From positions 2,875,331 through 2,939,330 of the forward strand of contig NZ_FUZU01000001.1 of assembly GCF_900167975.1 (NCBI RefSeq): DNA of 64,000 bases, in the 5' to 3' direction. Position 1 is the stretch's first letter. Every line of letters begins with the position of its first letter. This document shows positions 9,955 to 19,589 of the stretch, one piece after another. Position numbers and translations under genes: made by a program. Source of the stretch: Ohtaekwangia koreensis. GTDB lineage: Bacteria > Bacteroidota > Bacteroidia > Cytophagales > Cyclobacteriaceae. The notes beneath the pieces were generated by a model that saw only the letters and a program-made list of their open reading frames with translations, searched no databases and was not told the origin of the DNA.

Positions 9955-9988
9955 AAGTAGATGACATTAAAAAGTAGATAGCATTAAA
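9955..9988 (+). repeat. Tandem 17-base repeat upstream of the GH74 gene
   Basis: Two adjacent copies, AAGTAGATGACATTAAA and AAGTAGATAGCATTAAA, differ at two positions and end 20 bases before the GH74 start codon. They could be a regulatory direct repeat or a simple duplication in the leader. Confidence 0.6.
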
Positions 9989-10008
9989 GAATAATTTAAT
10001 AGTAAGCA

Positions 10009-13000
10009 ATGAGAAAAAGAATTTTTACTTGTGCATTCGTATGGATTTGTTTCCTCTGTGGTTTGCAAACCTACGCTCAGTTTAAGAGTAACACGGTAGC
10101 CATTGGTGGTGGCGGATTCGTAACGGGTATTATATCCGATGTAAAAAGCGGAGATATATACTGTCGTACTGATGTAGGCGGTGCTTATCGATGGGATGCA
10201 GCAGGCAACCAGTGGGTACAAATATTGGACTGGATTTCTGACAGCCAGGGAGGGCTTTCGGGCGTGGAATCGCTGGCAATCGATCCGCAGAATCCCAACA
10301 ATATATATATGCTTTGCGGCATCAGCTATTTGAGCTCGGGGATGACAGCGATAGTAAAATCAACTGATAAGGGAAAGACCTTCTCGGTTATCGATGTGAC
10401 ATCGAAGTTCAAGACACACGGAAATGGGTACGGTCGTGGCAATGGCGAGCGCCTTGTGGTAGACCCCAGCAATAGCAATGTTATTTTCTGTGGTACACGA
10501 TACAACGGATTATGGAAAAGTACCGATGCTGGAAACACGTGGATACAGGCCTGGGATGGCGTGACAGCTACTCCAAACTCCAACGGCATCAGCTTTGTTT
10601 TATTCGATCCTGCCAGCGCGTCCGGTGGGGTAACCAAGACTATATACATCGGCATTTCACGAACTGGTGGTGCAAATATATACAAGAGTATAGATGGAGG
10701 TATAACGTTCACGGATGTATCGGCAGATATACAGTATATGCCACACCGTGCTGTGCTAAAGGGCACAGCGATGTATGTTACGCTTGCTGATAGCGAAGGA
10801 CCTGGAACCAGTGGAGCGGGTAGGGTATATAAACTCAATACTACTACAGGTGTGTGGACAAATGTTACTCCTCAAAGTAATAATCTTTCTTACGGAGGTG
10901 TTAATATCGATCCGGCAAATGTAAACAGGGTAGTGGTGTCAACAACGGGGATATATATAAATCATATGTATGGTACTTCGTGGGGGGATTTTATTTTTTT
11001 TTCTGCTGATGGTGGAGCCACCTGGACCTTAAAGAACGGAAGTGACAGCAAGTATGATAACGGCGGTATCGGATGGTTCGATGGCATGGCACATTGGGTG
11101 GAATCCATTGAGTTTGATCCGATGGATAGCAAAAAGGTACGGTCAGTCGGTGGCGCCGGGATCCTTACCTGCGGAGACATCGATGCAGCAGTTCCTGTTT
11201 GGAAATTTGATGTGAAGGGAATAGAAGAAACAGCGCTCCTCGATGCTATATCTATACCGGGAGGTCCACTTGTTTCTGCCCTGGGTGATGTAGAGGGATT
11301 TGTTCACAGTGATCTAAATGCCTTTCCCGCAAAAAGGCACCAGCCCAGTGTTGGTACAAACAGGAGTATAGCTTATGCGGGTAAGAGCACGAAAAAACTT
11401 GTGCGGGCAACCAACGAAGGAACCCATGTATACTACTCCACAGACCAGGGTGCTACATGGACTGGCTGTGCAACCAACAAAGGTTCCGGAGGAAGAGTAG
11501 CCATAAGTGCTGATGGAGGCACTATACTTCACTGTCCCGATAACTCGTCCACTACCTACTATAGCACTGACAATGGTGCCAGCTGGATAGCTGCAGGCGG
11601 AAGTACGGTGACAGGCGCCATTCCTGCGGGTGACCTGGTAAACAGCAATTACTTCTACATCTTCAATGCGTCCACCGGACAGATGCTGACAAGCGCCAAC
11701 AAAGGCGTAAGCTTCACGGTGACAGGAACCCCGGGGGCAACGTCGACACCGTGGACATCTACATTCATACGCACCGTACCTGGAAACGAAGGACATCTAT
11801 GGGTGCCCTTGGTGGATAACGGTCTTAAATATTCTACCGATCACGGGGCTACCTATACAACTGTTACCAGCGTTACGTATTGCAAAACGGTTGGCATTGG
11901 TAAAGCAATTTCATCCACTTCGTATCCTGCTATATATATCTGGGGAACTGTGAAGGGAGTAAGAGGACTTTTCAGATCTGTAGATAAGGGAGCAACCTGG
12001 GTTAAAATGAATGACGACGCACATCAGTTTGGCGGAGCGGAGCTCATGCTGGGTGATCCCAATATTTTCGGAAGAGTCTATACGGGCAACACCTCGGCGC
12101 GTGGAATTGTATATTGGGACGATCTGACCAAATATACTCTTACCGCTACCATGGCACCCGCTGCCGGGGGTACTGTAAGCGGTGCAGGTACATATGCTAT
12201 AGGAAGTACGACAACAGTCACTGCAACACCTGCAGCAGGATATACTTTTACAGGTTGGAGTGGCGATGTAACCGGAACTGGCGCTTCCGTTGCCGTGGAC
12301 ATCACCAGCGACAAGACTGTTACCGCCAACTTCGAGCAAATTAAATATACCCTTACTACCACAGCAACACCTTCTGCTGGCGGTACAGCAAGTGGAGCAG
12401 GAACATATACAGCCGGAGCTACAGCAACGCTCACCGCTACACCCGCTACAGGCTATACTTTTACAGGCTGGAGTGGTGATGCAACCGGGACGAATGCCAG
12501 CACTACAGTGACCATGACGGGCAACAAGTCTGTTACTGCAAACTTTCAGATAACCAAATATACTCTTACCGTTACAGCGTCACCCGCTGCCGGTGGTACA
12601 GTAAGCGGGGCAGGGTCATACACAACAGGAGCTACAGCAACGCTTACAGCAACACCAGCAAGCGGATATACCTTTACCGGCTGGAGTGGTGATGCAACGG
12701 GAAGTGCTTCTTCCACTACGGTGACCATGAGCGGCGATAAAAATGTGACAGCGAATTTTCAGCTACAATCCAACACAACAAAGTATACACTGGCCACAAC
12801 AGCATCGCCATCGGACGGAGGAAGTATAGAGGGTGCGGGAATGTACGATGCAGGCAGTGAGGCGACCCTCACAGCAACACCAGCAGCAGGATATACTTTT
12901 ACCGGTTGGAGCGGCGATGTAACGGGAACTGCAGCATCCGTTACTGTAACGATGAGCAGTAACAAAACGGTTACGGCCAACTTCAGCATAACCACCTTTA

Positions 13001-13488
13001 CGCTTAGCGCTACCGTTGTGCCTGCAGCCGGAGGCTCGGTGACAGGAACAGGTTCCTATACCTCGGGTGCTATCGCAACGATTGAAGCAGTTGCAGCAGC
13101 CGGATATACGTTTATCAGCTGGAGTGGTGATATAGCGGGTACTGCTGCATCACAAACCGTAACCGTGAACGGCGATATAGTTGTTCAGGCTAACTTTCAA
13201 GGTATAGATGAAGCTGCCTTAAAAATTCCCAAGCTCTTTTCTCCTGACAGCCGTGGTGACATAAGCACCGAAGCATGGAACATTGAAAACGCTTACCTGC
13301 TGGATGGTTGTGAAATTGTAATCTATAATCGCCAGGGACAGAAAGTATATTCGTCTACAGGGTATTCTACCCCTTGGGATGGAACTTCAAACGGCAGACC
13401 ACTTCCTGATGGCGCATACTTCTACGTCATCCGGCGTGCCGATAATTCGAAACAAACCGGTAGCGTAACGATTGCCCGACTGAAATGA
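10009..13488 (+). CDS. GH74 endo-xyloglucanase with repeats and type B T9SS domain
   Basis: A secreted 1159-residue enzyme expected to cut the xyloglucan backbone. After a signal peptide (about 1-24) comes a double seven-bladed propeller of family GH74: GGGGFVTGI at the start, candidate catalytic Asp55 in RTDVGGAYRWD and Asp427 in LGDVEGF. From residue 708 follow five repeats of the InlB-like bacterial type (core YTFTGWSGD, ending TANF). The final about 90 residues, from KLFSPDSRG to the end, are a gliding-motility-associated type B T9SS sorting domain, with IYNRQGQKVY and PLPDGAYFYVI. Its last codons overlap the next gene, a PorP/SprF protein, by ATGA. A second GH74 gene lies at 29367-32264. 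Xyloglucanase specificity is inferred from the family. Confidence 0.92.
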   Translation: MRKRIFTCAFVWICFLCGLQTYAQFKSNTVAIGGGGFVTGIISDVKSGDIYCRTDVGGAYRWDAAGNQWVQILDWISDSQGGLSGVESLAIDPQNPNNIYMLCGISYLSSGMTAIVKSTDKGKTFSVIDVTSKFKTHGNGYGRGNGERLVVDPSNSNVIFCGTRYNGLWKSTDAGNTWIQAWDGVTATPNSNGISFVLFDPASASGGVTKTIYIGISRTGGANIYKSIDGGITFTDVSADIQYMPHRAVLKGTAMYVTLADSEGPGTSGAGRVYKLNTTTGVWTNVTPQSNNLSYGGVNIDPANVNRVVVSTTGIYINHMYGTSWGDFIFFSADGGATWTLKNGSDSKYDNGGIGWFDGMAHWVESIEFDPMDSKKVRSVGGAGILTCGDIDAAVPVWKFDVKGIEETALLDAISIPGGPLVSALGDVEGFVHSDLNAFPAKRHQPSVGTNRSIAYAGKSTKKLVRATNEGTHVYYSTDQGATWTGCATNKGSGGRVAISADGGTILHCPDNSSTTYYSTDNGASWIAAGGSTVTGAIPAGDLVNSNYFYIFNASTGQMLTSANKGVSFTVTGTPGATSTPWTSTFIRTVPGNEGHLWVPLVDNGLKYSTDHGATYTTVTSVTYCKTVGIGKAISSTSYPAIYIWGTVKGVRGLFRSVDKGATWVKMNDDAHQFGGAELMLGDPNIFGRVYTGNTSARGIVYWDDLTKYTLTATMAPAAGGTVSGAGTYAIGSTTTVTATPAAGYTFTGWSGDVTGTGASVAVDITSDKTVTANFEQIKYTLTTTATPSAGGTASGAGTYTAGATATLTATPATGYTFTGWSGDATGTNASTTVTMTGNKSVTANFQITKYTLTVTASPAAGGTVSGAGSYTTGATATLTATPASGYTFTGWSGDATGSASSTTVTMSGDKNVTANFQLQSNTTKYTLATTASPSDGGSIEGAGMYDAGSEATLTATPAAGYTFTGWSGDVTGTAASVTVTMSSNKTVTANFSITTFTLSATVVPAAGGSVTGTGSYTSGAIATIEAVAAAGYTFISWSGDIAGTAASQTVTVNGDIVVQANFQGIDEAALKIPKLFSPDSRGDISTEAWNIENAYLLDGCEIVIYNRQGQKVYSSTGYSTPWDGTSNGRPLPDGAYFYVIRRADNSKQTGSVTIARLK
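12130..13200 (+). repeat. Five in-gene repeats of 71-75 residues
   Basis: Copies begin at bases 12130, 12343, 12556, 12781 and about 12994, that is at 213-225 base spacing. Each starts with K/T-Y/F-TL, contains AAGG or SAGG, then YTFTGWSGD and ends near TANF. Copy 3 is followed by a short extra QSNTT linker. DNA similarity between copies is high, which favours copy-number change by recombination. Copy 5 is the most divergent. Confidence 0.85.
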
Positions 13489-14828
13489 ATTTACTTTTTA
13501 GAATATTAGTTTTCGCTGCGTTATTGGTTATAACGTACTCACTACATGCACAGCAAAGTCCGGTATATAGTCACTACTTTCTTAATCCGTTTCTATATAA
13601 TCCATCATTTGCAGCCCCCAATGGGTACAGCGAAGTATACCTGAACTATAGAAGTCAATGGGCAGGTGTTGAAGGTGCACCAACGACCGGAACACTCAGT
13701 GTTCATTTACCACTGAGCTATCGGGCTGGTATTGCTTTCACGGGATACCAGGATAAAGCAGGTGTGTTAAAAACAACTACGGGTCTTGCTACATTTGCCT
13801 ACCAAGTACACCTGGGCAAGAATGTCAATGATAATCACAAAATCGTTTTCGGACTCTCGGCAGGGGTAACCAGTGTCTCCATTCATTCCGGTGACGGGTA
13901 TACAAACGACCCTGTGGTCGGAACAACATCATCGTTCGAAGGGCAATTCGGTATGCATTATCAACGCGGCAATTTTAAGCTTGCTTTTGCTATACCACGT
14001 CTTTTCAACTCCTATATTGCTGCTGAAAACGACTTCAATAAAATTAGTTTTAACCCGGTTCGTAATACGATATCATCTGTGAGCTATGGTATATTCTTTA
14101 ATCAGCGAATTGTTTTCGAGCCGATGTTGATATACCGCACCTATGAAAACAGCGATGCCCAACTGGAAGCTTTAGGCTCCTTGCGAATTAACAATGTGGG
14201 GTGGGTGGGCGCTTCCTATCGACAGAGCGCTGGCGCCTCTGCTTTTGCCGGCGTGAATATCAAAGATAAATTGAAACTGGGATATGCCTACGAATTTGCA
14301 GCCGGTGATAAAAGTGCTCTGGGGAGCGGTACACATGAAGTACAATTGATTGTCCGGCTGGGGAAAAAGATCAAAACGGAAGGGAAGACTAAAATTAAAA
14401 ATATAGATGTGTCCTCGCAGGCTATGGAATCAAGTGTACCCGGTATAGATGAAGATATAGCCAGGCAAGAGCAAAACACAGCCACCGGAAAATTGAAATC
14501 TCCTGTTGATACCCTTACCGATATACAGGCTCAGTCTGAAGATCAAAATAAAGAGCAAGTAAAATCACTTTCCGGAAACCGGTTATCCCCGGGACATTAT
14601 GTGGTGGTGGGAGTATTCCACTCGGCGGGGTATGCAAAGAAATATGCATTTAACCTGAAGCGCGCAAAATACCCGGCAGATGTTGCGTATTATCCTGAGA
14701 AACATTATTATATAGTGCACATGAATAATGCCCCCTCCACAAAAGAAGAAGCACAAAAGCTTTGCAACGAATACAGGCGGATGTCGCGCTATACGTTTCG
14801 CGATACGTGGATTATAAGTATCGAATGA
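13485..14828 (+). CDS. PorP/SprF-family T9SS membrane protein with SPOR domain
   Basis: An outer-membrane barrel of the PorP/SprF family that partners with type IX secreted cargo. The signal peptide ends near HAQQ (residue 23) and the family motif FLNPFLYNPSFAA follows directly, with YRSQWAG shortly after. The barrel runs to about residue 295, then a charged linker, then a SPOR domain at about 366-447 (YVVVGVFHSAGYAKKYA and later YYIVHMN), a fold that binds peptidoglycan. Typical PorP/SprF proteins are about 300-340 residues and lack this. The start codon overlaps the stop of the upstream GH74 gene (ATGA), implying translational coupling and a dedicated role in secreting or anchoring that enzyme; this partnership is inference from position and from known sprB-sprF pairs. 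Confidence 0.88.
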   Translation: MNLLFRILVFAALLVITYSLHAQQSPVYSHYFLNPFLYNPSFAAPNGYSEVYLNYRSQWAGVEGAPTTGTLSVHLPLSYRAGIAFTGYQDKAGVLKTTTGLATFAYQVHLGKNVNDNHKIVFGLSAGVTSVSIHSGDGYTNDPVVGTTSSFEGQFGMHYQRGNFKLAFAIPRLFNSYIAAENDFNKISFNPVRNTISSVSYGIFFNQRIVFEPMLIYRTYENSDAQLEALGSLRINNVGWVGASYRQSAGASAFAGVNIKDKLKLGYAYEFAAGDKSALGSGTHEVQLIVRLGKKIKTEGKTKIKNIDVSSQAMESSVPGIDEDIARQEQNTATGKLKSPVDTLTDIQAQSEDQNKEQVKSLSGNRLSPGHYVVVGVFHSAGYAKKYAFNLKRAKYPADVAYYPEKHYYIVHMNNAPSTKEEAQKLCNEYRRMSRYTFRDTWIISIE

Positions 14829-14918
14829 CAACAATTTGTATCTTTAGTGAAATTGATAAAAAGTTATCGGACACTGCGTGTCCATAGTATCAATTGATTT
14901 TAACTATCGAGTGAAATT

Positions 14919-17900
14919 GTGAAAGAGAATTTTTTTTTCGGACCGGGTTGGTTCATCGCAATATTTCTGTTGGTTTCCCTGGTTATTCAATCCATTGGCC
15001 AGCAACAGCGCTTTCTTCATGTTGATGTTCGTCAGGGACTGTCACATAACTACGTAAAAGCAATATACAGGGATAAGACGGGATTCGTGTGGATTGGAAC
15101 GGAGTCCGGCCTTAATCGCTTTGACGGCTATTCAATAAAAATATATCGCAATGATCCTGCGGATTCCACGTCTCTTCATAATGATAACATAGTAAGACTA
15201 TTTGCTGCACCAGGCGGAGAACTTGGCATGGTAACGGGCAATGGTGTTTGCTTTTTTAATCCGTCCACCGAGCGGTTCTCTACTGCTTCCCGATTTCTTC
15301 AGAAGTTCTCAATCACCACCCCGGATGACCTTGTTAATATTGTTCATGATGAAGCCGGCAACTACTGGTTTTTGCTGCGTAACAACGGCATGGTGTGCTA
15401 TAATGAGAGTAAAAAAAGCGCACTGTCCATAAAGCATGCTGACAATGATACCACCACCATCGCCACCAACAACGTCACTTCGCTCGCCCGTCACAAGGAC
15501 GGAAGCTACTGGATCGCACATGGTAATGGTGTTATGGAGAATGCTGTATTTGAAAAAGGCAAACTCTCCGTGGTAAAGCGAATTTCATTTTTGCCGGCTT
15601 ACGCACCCGACCCCTACCGGCTTTTACAAAGTGAATTGGTAATTGATAGGGACGGAGATCTTTGGGTATACATCTCCAATGCAGACGAAGGTGTGTTTTA
15701 CTACAACACAAGTAAGCATAAGATATATCGTTTTAATACAAATTCTAAAACTACACGCCTCAGTTCCAATTTGATTTCGTCTATTATACACGATGATCAG
15801 GGCTATATCTGGATTTATGAGAATGGTGAAATTGATGTTGTCGATAAAACAAACTTTTCTGTAAAGAACCTCACGCATGATTCTTACAGTGAAACAGCCC
15901 TGAGCGAGAGCGCCATTACCACAGCCATTAAAGATCAGGAAGGTATCATCTGGATAGGCACTTTGAAAAAAGGATTGAACTATTTCCATCAGAGCATGGC
16001 GCGGTTTCCAGTCTATAATCGACACTCTAAGCCATATGCCTTGCCGTTTGAAGATATAAATCATTTCGTTGAAGACCGGAAAGGCAACCTTTGGCTTGGA
16101 GCAAACGGAGGGGGGTTGTTATATCTTGACCGGAAAAGTGGCCGGTATACGAGCTACAAACATAATGCAAAGGACCCACACAGTCTGAGCAGTGACGTAA
16201 TTGTCAGTATGTATCTTGACCATGAGGATAAGCTATGGATTGGTACTTTCTTCGGAGGACTGAACTGTTTTGATGGCAGCAAGTTCACCCGTTATCAGCA
16301 CAGTGCTCAGGACCCTACGAGTCTGTCCGGTAAAAGTGTATGGGAGATCTTTGAAGATTCACAACACCGGCTTTGGATCGGTACACTTGACAGAGGTGTT
16401 AACCTTTTTAACAGAGAAACAAAGACCTTTACACGCTATTCTCCTCCCGATCGAAAAGCACTTCGTTCAGACTATATTTCATCGATCACAGAAGACAACG
16501 AGGGTAATCTCTGGTTTGGAACCTCTATTGGTATAGATGTATTGATGAAAGATTCCGGAAGTATAGTTCATTTCGAATCGCAGAACAACGATACGACATC
16601 CCTTGTCAATAATGTTATCCTGAATATACTCAAAGACTCGAAGGGACGCATGTGGATCGGAACAGCCGGTGGGCTTAGTTTATGGCAAAAGGAAACGAAC
16701 CGGTTTATCAACTATACAGAGAAAGATGGATTGCCCCATTATGCAATTATGGGAATGGAGGAAGATGCACAAGGACGGCTATGGCTAAGTACGCAGGATG
16801 GACTTTCATGCGCTACATTCACTCCCCAAGGTAAACGCCTGCAGCTTCGGGTCACCAATTACGCCGAGGCCGACGGTTTACAAGGTCAGCGATTTAATGA
16901 AGATGCTTCACTTCGATTGAAGAGTGGAGAACTCGTGTTTGGAGGCAACAACGGCTTCAATATTTTCAACCCCGGCAATATCGAACATAGCAAAACTACC
17001 CAACGGCTTGTGTTCACAGATTTTCAATTGTTCAATCAAAGCGTCCGCCCGGGAAGTGGAAGTAAACATGATACTCACTTTACCTTGTCGTCTTCCATCA
17101 CCACGAATCCCTCGGTTGTATTGGCAGCAAGTGATAATGTTTTTTCAATAGAGTTCGCCACACTCAACTTTACACAGCCCTCCAAAACAAAATATAAATA
17201 TAAACTTGAAGGGTTTAACCAGGATTGGTTGTCAACCGATGCAAACAACAGAAGAGTAACCTTCACAAACCTGAATGCCGGTAACTATATATTTCGTGTC
17301 ATGGCCACAAACAATGACGGGGTGTGGAATGAAGAAGGCATTTCACTTCCCATCAAAGTGCTTCCTCCTTTCTGGAAGTCCCTGAACGCCTATATCCTTT
17401 ACATGATTGTATTAATCGTGCTTCTTTATGCAACACGTAAGCTTATCCAGCAACGCGAGCAAATGAAGTATGCCATCAAGCAACAGCAGGAGGAAGTGGT
17501 ACGATCGCGCGAGTTGGATATGATGAAGACCAGGTTCTTTACCAACGTGAGCCATGAATTCAGAACGCCGCTTTCACTCATCCTCTCGCCACTGGAAAAG
17601 CTCAGTGAAAAAGTCGATGATGTCGAGCAGCGAAAGAATATAGATCTCATTCAACGAAACGCAAAGCGATTGCTAAACCTGGTCAACCAGCTTCTGGATT
17701 TCAGAAAAATGGAAGTTCATGATATCCGCTTTCATCCATCCGAAGGTGACATCATCGACTTCATACGCGAGACCGTATATTCGTTTGCTGACCTTTCAGA
17801 GAAAAAAAATATCAGGCTTACCTTCGAATCAAACACTTCAGCACTGGAAGCTATATTTGATCATGATAAAGTAGAAAAGATCCTGTTCAACCTTCTGTCC

Positions 17901-19052
17901 AACGCCTTCAAGTTTACCATGGGCAATGGAGAAATCTCGGTAGTTGTAAACGCCAGGGATTCTGTTGAAAATAGTATTATTGAAATCATCGTCAAGGATT
18001 CGGGAATCGGAATACCGACAGAAAAACATGAGCTGATTTTCGAGCGCTTTTTTCAAAGTGATCTACCGAGCTCCATCTTGAACCAGGGCAGTGGTATAGG
18101 ACTGGCTATAACAAAAGAGTTTGTACGAATTCACGGAGGAACGATTCGCGTTGAAAGTGAACCGGGAAAGGGAAGTTCTTTTATTGTAGTGTTACCCTTG
18201 CGAAAATTGGTGCAGGCCGTTCATGAAACTATACGTGAGCCTATAGCTGCCGTTGAGGGTCCAAAGAAAAATGATATAGAGTCTAGCGGTAAGCCGTTGA
18301 TTTTACTCGTAGAGGATAACGAAGATTTTCGTTTCTATTTGAAAGATAATCTGAAGACATCCTATTCTGTTATTGAGGCGGAAACGGGAGAGGAGGGATG
18401 GAAGAAAGCAATTTCAGAATACCCCGACCTGATCGTAACCGATGTGATGATGCCCGACATGAATGGTATTGAGCTTTGCAAGAAAATTAAATCGGATCAA
18501 CGGGTATCTCATATACCGGTTATACTTCTCACAGCGCGTTCAGGCGAAGAACAACGACTTGAAGGATTTGAAGTAGGTGCCGATGATTATATACCCAAGC
18601 CCTTCAGCTTTCCAATACTGGAATCAAGAATCCGTAACCAGATCTCGCTGCGTAAAGACCTGCGCACATTGTTTGCAAGAAAAAGCGGAGTGAAGGCAAG
18701 CGAAATACAAGTCACCTCCTTAGATGAACAGTTTATACAACGTACCATCCAGGCGATCGAAAACAATATATCCAACAGTGAACTTACGGTCATAGATCTA
18801 AGCCGTGAGCTCGGTGTAAGCCGCGCTCAGTTTTTTAGAAAGGTGCAGGAACTCACCGGTAAAGCTCCCTTGGAACTCATCCGTACGATACGTCTGCAAC
18901 ATGCAGCACAGCTCCTGGAGAAAAGCCAGCTTTCAGTTTCCGAAGTAGCCTATCGCGTGGGCTTCAATAATCCAAAGTATTTTGCTCGTCATTTTAAAAA
19001 TCAATATCACGTACTGCCTTCCGCGTATGCGAATGGTAAGCGGAGAAACTAG
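14919..19052 (+). CDS. Hybrid two-component system regulator (HTCS 1)
   Basis: A one-protein sensor-regulator of the Bacteroidota type that detects an oligosaccharide in the periplasm and activates glycan-use genes. Order: membrane anchor/signal (about 1-27), two propellers of reg_prop repeats (many WIGT and WFGT motifs), a Y_Y_Y domain (about 757-820), a transmembrane helix (about 823-843), HisKA with His879 in SHEFRTPLS, ATPase domain with GSGIGL, receiver domain with Asp1175 in VTDVMMP, and an AraC-type HTH at about 1271-1375. It starts with GTG; no in-frame ATG suits the signal. It lies 90 bases after porP/sprF on the same strand, so the GH74-porP genes are its likely targets. The ligand is unknown. 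Confidence 0.93.
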   Translation: MKENFFFGPGWFIAIFLLVSLVIQSIGQQQRFLHVDVRQGLSHNYVKAIYRDKTGFVWIGTESGLNRFDGYSIKIYRNDPADSTSLHNDNIVRLFAAPGGELGMVTGNGVCFFNPSTERFSTASRFLQKFSITTPDDLVNIVHDEAGNYWFLLRNNGMVCYNESKKSALSIKHADNDTTTIATNNVTSLARHKDGSYWIAHGNGVMENAVFEKGKLSVVKRISFLPAYAPDPYRLLQSELVIDRDGDLWVYISNADEGVFYYNTSKHKIYRFNTNSKTTRLSSNLISSIIHDDQGYIWIYENGEIDVVDKTNFSVKNLTHDSYSETALSESAITTAIKDQEGIIWIGTLKKGLNYFHQSMARFPVYNRHSKPYALPFEDINHFVEDRKGNLWLGANGGGLLYLDRKSGRYTSYKHNAKDPHSLSSDVIVSMYLDHEDKLWIGTFFGGLNCFDGSKFTRYQHSAQDPTSLSGKSVWEIFEDSQHRLWIGTLDRGVNLFNRETKTFTRYSPPDRKALRSDYISSITEDNEGNLWFGTSIGIDVLMKDSGSIVHFESQNNDTTSLVNNVILNILKDSKGRMWIGTAGGLSLWQKETNRFINYTEKDGLPHYAIMGMEEDAQGRLWLSTQDGLSCATFTPQGKRLQLRVTNYAEADGLQGQRFNEDASLRLKSGELVFGGNNGFNIFNPGNIEHSKTTQRLVFTDFQLFNQSVRPGSGSKHDTHFTLSSSITTNPSVVLAASDNVFSIEFATLNFTQPSKTKYKYKLEGFNQDWLSTDANNRRVTFTNLNAGNYIFRVMATNNDGVWNEEGISLPIKVLPPFWKSLNAYILYMIVLIVLLYATRKLIQQREQMKYAIKQQQEEVVRSRELDMMKTRFFTNVSHEFRTPLSLILSPLEKLSEKVDDVEQRKNIDLIQRNAKRLLNLVNQLLDFRKMEVHDIRFHPSEGDIIDFIRETVYSFADLSEKKNIRLTFESNTSALEAIFDHDKVEKILFNLLSNAFKFTMGNGEISVVVNARDSVENSIIEIIVKDSGIGIPTEKHELIFERFFQSDLPSSILNQGSGIGLAITKEFVRIHGGTIRVESEPGKGSSFIVVLPLRKLVQAVHETIREPIAAVEGPKKNDIESSGKPLILLVEDNEDFRFYLKDNLKTSYSVIEAETGEEGWKKAISEYPDLIVTDVMMPDMNGIELCKKIKSDQRVSHIPVILLTARSGEEQRLEGFEVGADDYIPKPFSFPILESRIRNQISLRKDLRTLFARKSGVKASEIQVTSLDEQFIQRTIQAIENNISNSELTVIDLSRELGVSRAQFFRKVQELTGKAPLELIRTIRLQHAAQLLEKSQLSVSEVAYRVGFNNPKYFARHFKNQYHVLPSAYANGKRRN

Positions 19053-19156
19053 CAGAGAAAAAGCTGTACGCTAAAGAATTGTTACCTCTTTTCGGATTAT
19101 TGGTTACGGTCCAAGAAAATATACCTGCATATTTTTGGTGAACAAATATACTGTCT

Positions 19157-19249
19157 TTGAAACGAAAACTTAAAATCCTACTGTTGCTTGAAATGATGAT
19201 GTATATATTGATTTTCTCGTTTGTTACCTGGCTTGCTGTTCGGGGGTAA
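19157..19249 (+). CDS. Possible small membrane peptide (uncertain)
   Basis: A 30-codon frame from a TTG, with a basic start (LKRKLK) followed by hydrophobic residues, including MMMYILIFSF and ending WLAVRG. An ATG start at 19193 would give only 18 residues. It lies 104 bases after HTCS 1. A similar-looking but better small frame follows HTCS 2 at 37236. There is no other support and it may be chance. Confidence 0.2.
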   Translation: MKRKLKILLLLEMMMYILIFSFVTWLAVRG

Positions 19250-19377
19250 AAGGTACGAGCAAGTAACTTTGGGTGTGTACACATGCATAAACTATAGCAC
19301 CCTTCCATGCGCTGGTGAGTGAAGGTCGAAAAGTATACAGGCTCAAAAGATTTTCAATCTCATGATTGGACTTTTGG

Positions 19378-19396
19378 TTCGTCTCAATGAGACGAA
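19378..19396. promoter_or_regulatory. Perfect 19-base palindrome, operator-like
   Basis: TTCGTCTCAATGAGACGAA has 9-base arms around a single central base. It lies 193 bases before the STAS-like gene start. It has the size and symmetry of a dimeric repressor operator and lacks a T-run, so it is not a good terminator. Confidence 0.4.
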
Positions 19397-19589
19397 TCGA
19401 TACCCTCTACCGGCACCACCCACTATAATTTTGCATAACCCATTACAGCGGTATTATTTGTTACACAAAAGAAGAGTCATTCCTCGTCCGATATGCAAGT
19501 AGATAAAGTGGAAAGAAAATCAATGCATGATCAACCAGATATAGTGTCCATTGCTATAGCACGTAAATTACAAATGCAATAAGTGAGCC

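Larger units (their letters stand above)
19053..19589. other. Intergenic region after HTCS 1
   Basis: No full-length gene. It contains a possible 30-codon membrane peptide frame (19157-19249) and a 19-base palindrome (19378-19396), both listed separately. The last 190 bases before the STAS-like gene are AT-rich and probably hold its promoter. Confidence 0.4.

Noticed and set aside
12130-13200. Regular repeats that might suggest a CRISPR array
   Set aside because: Spacing is 213-225 bases, the frame stays open and the repeats are protein domains; no short direct repeats with unique spacers exist.
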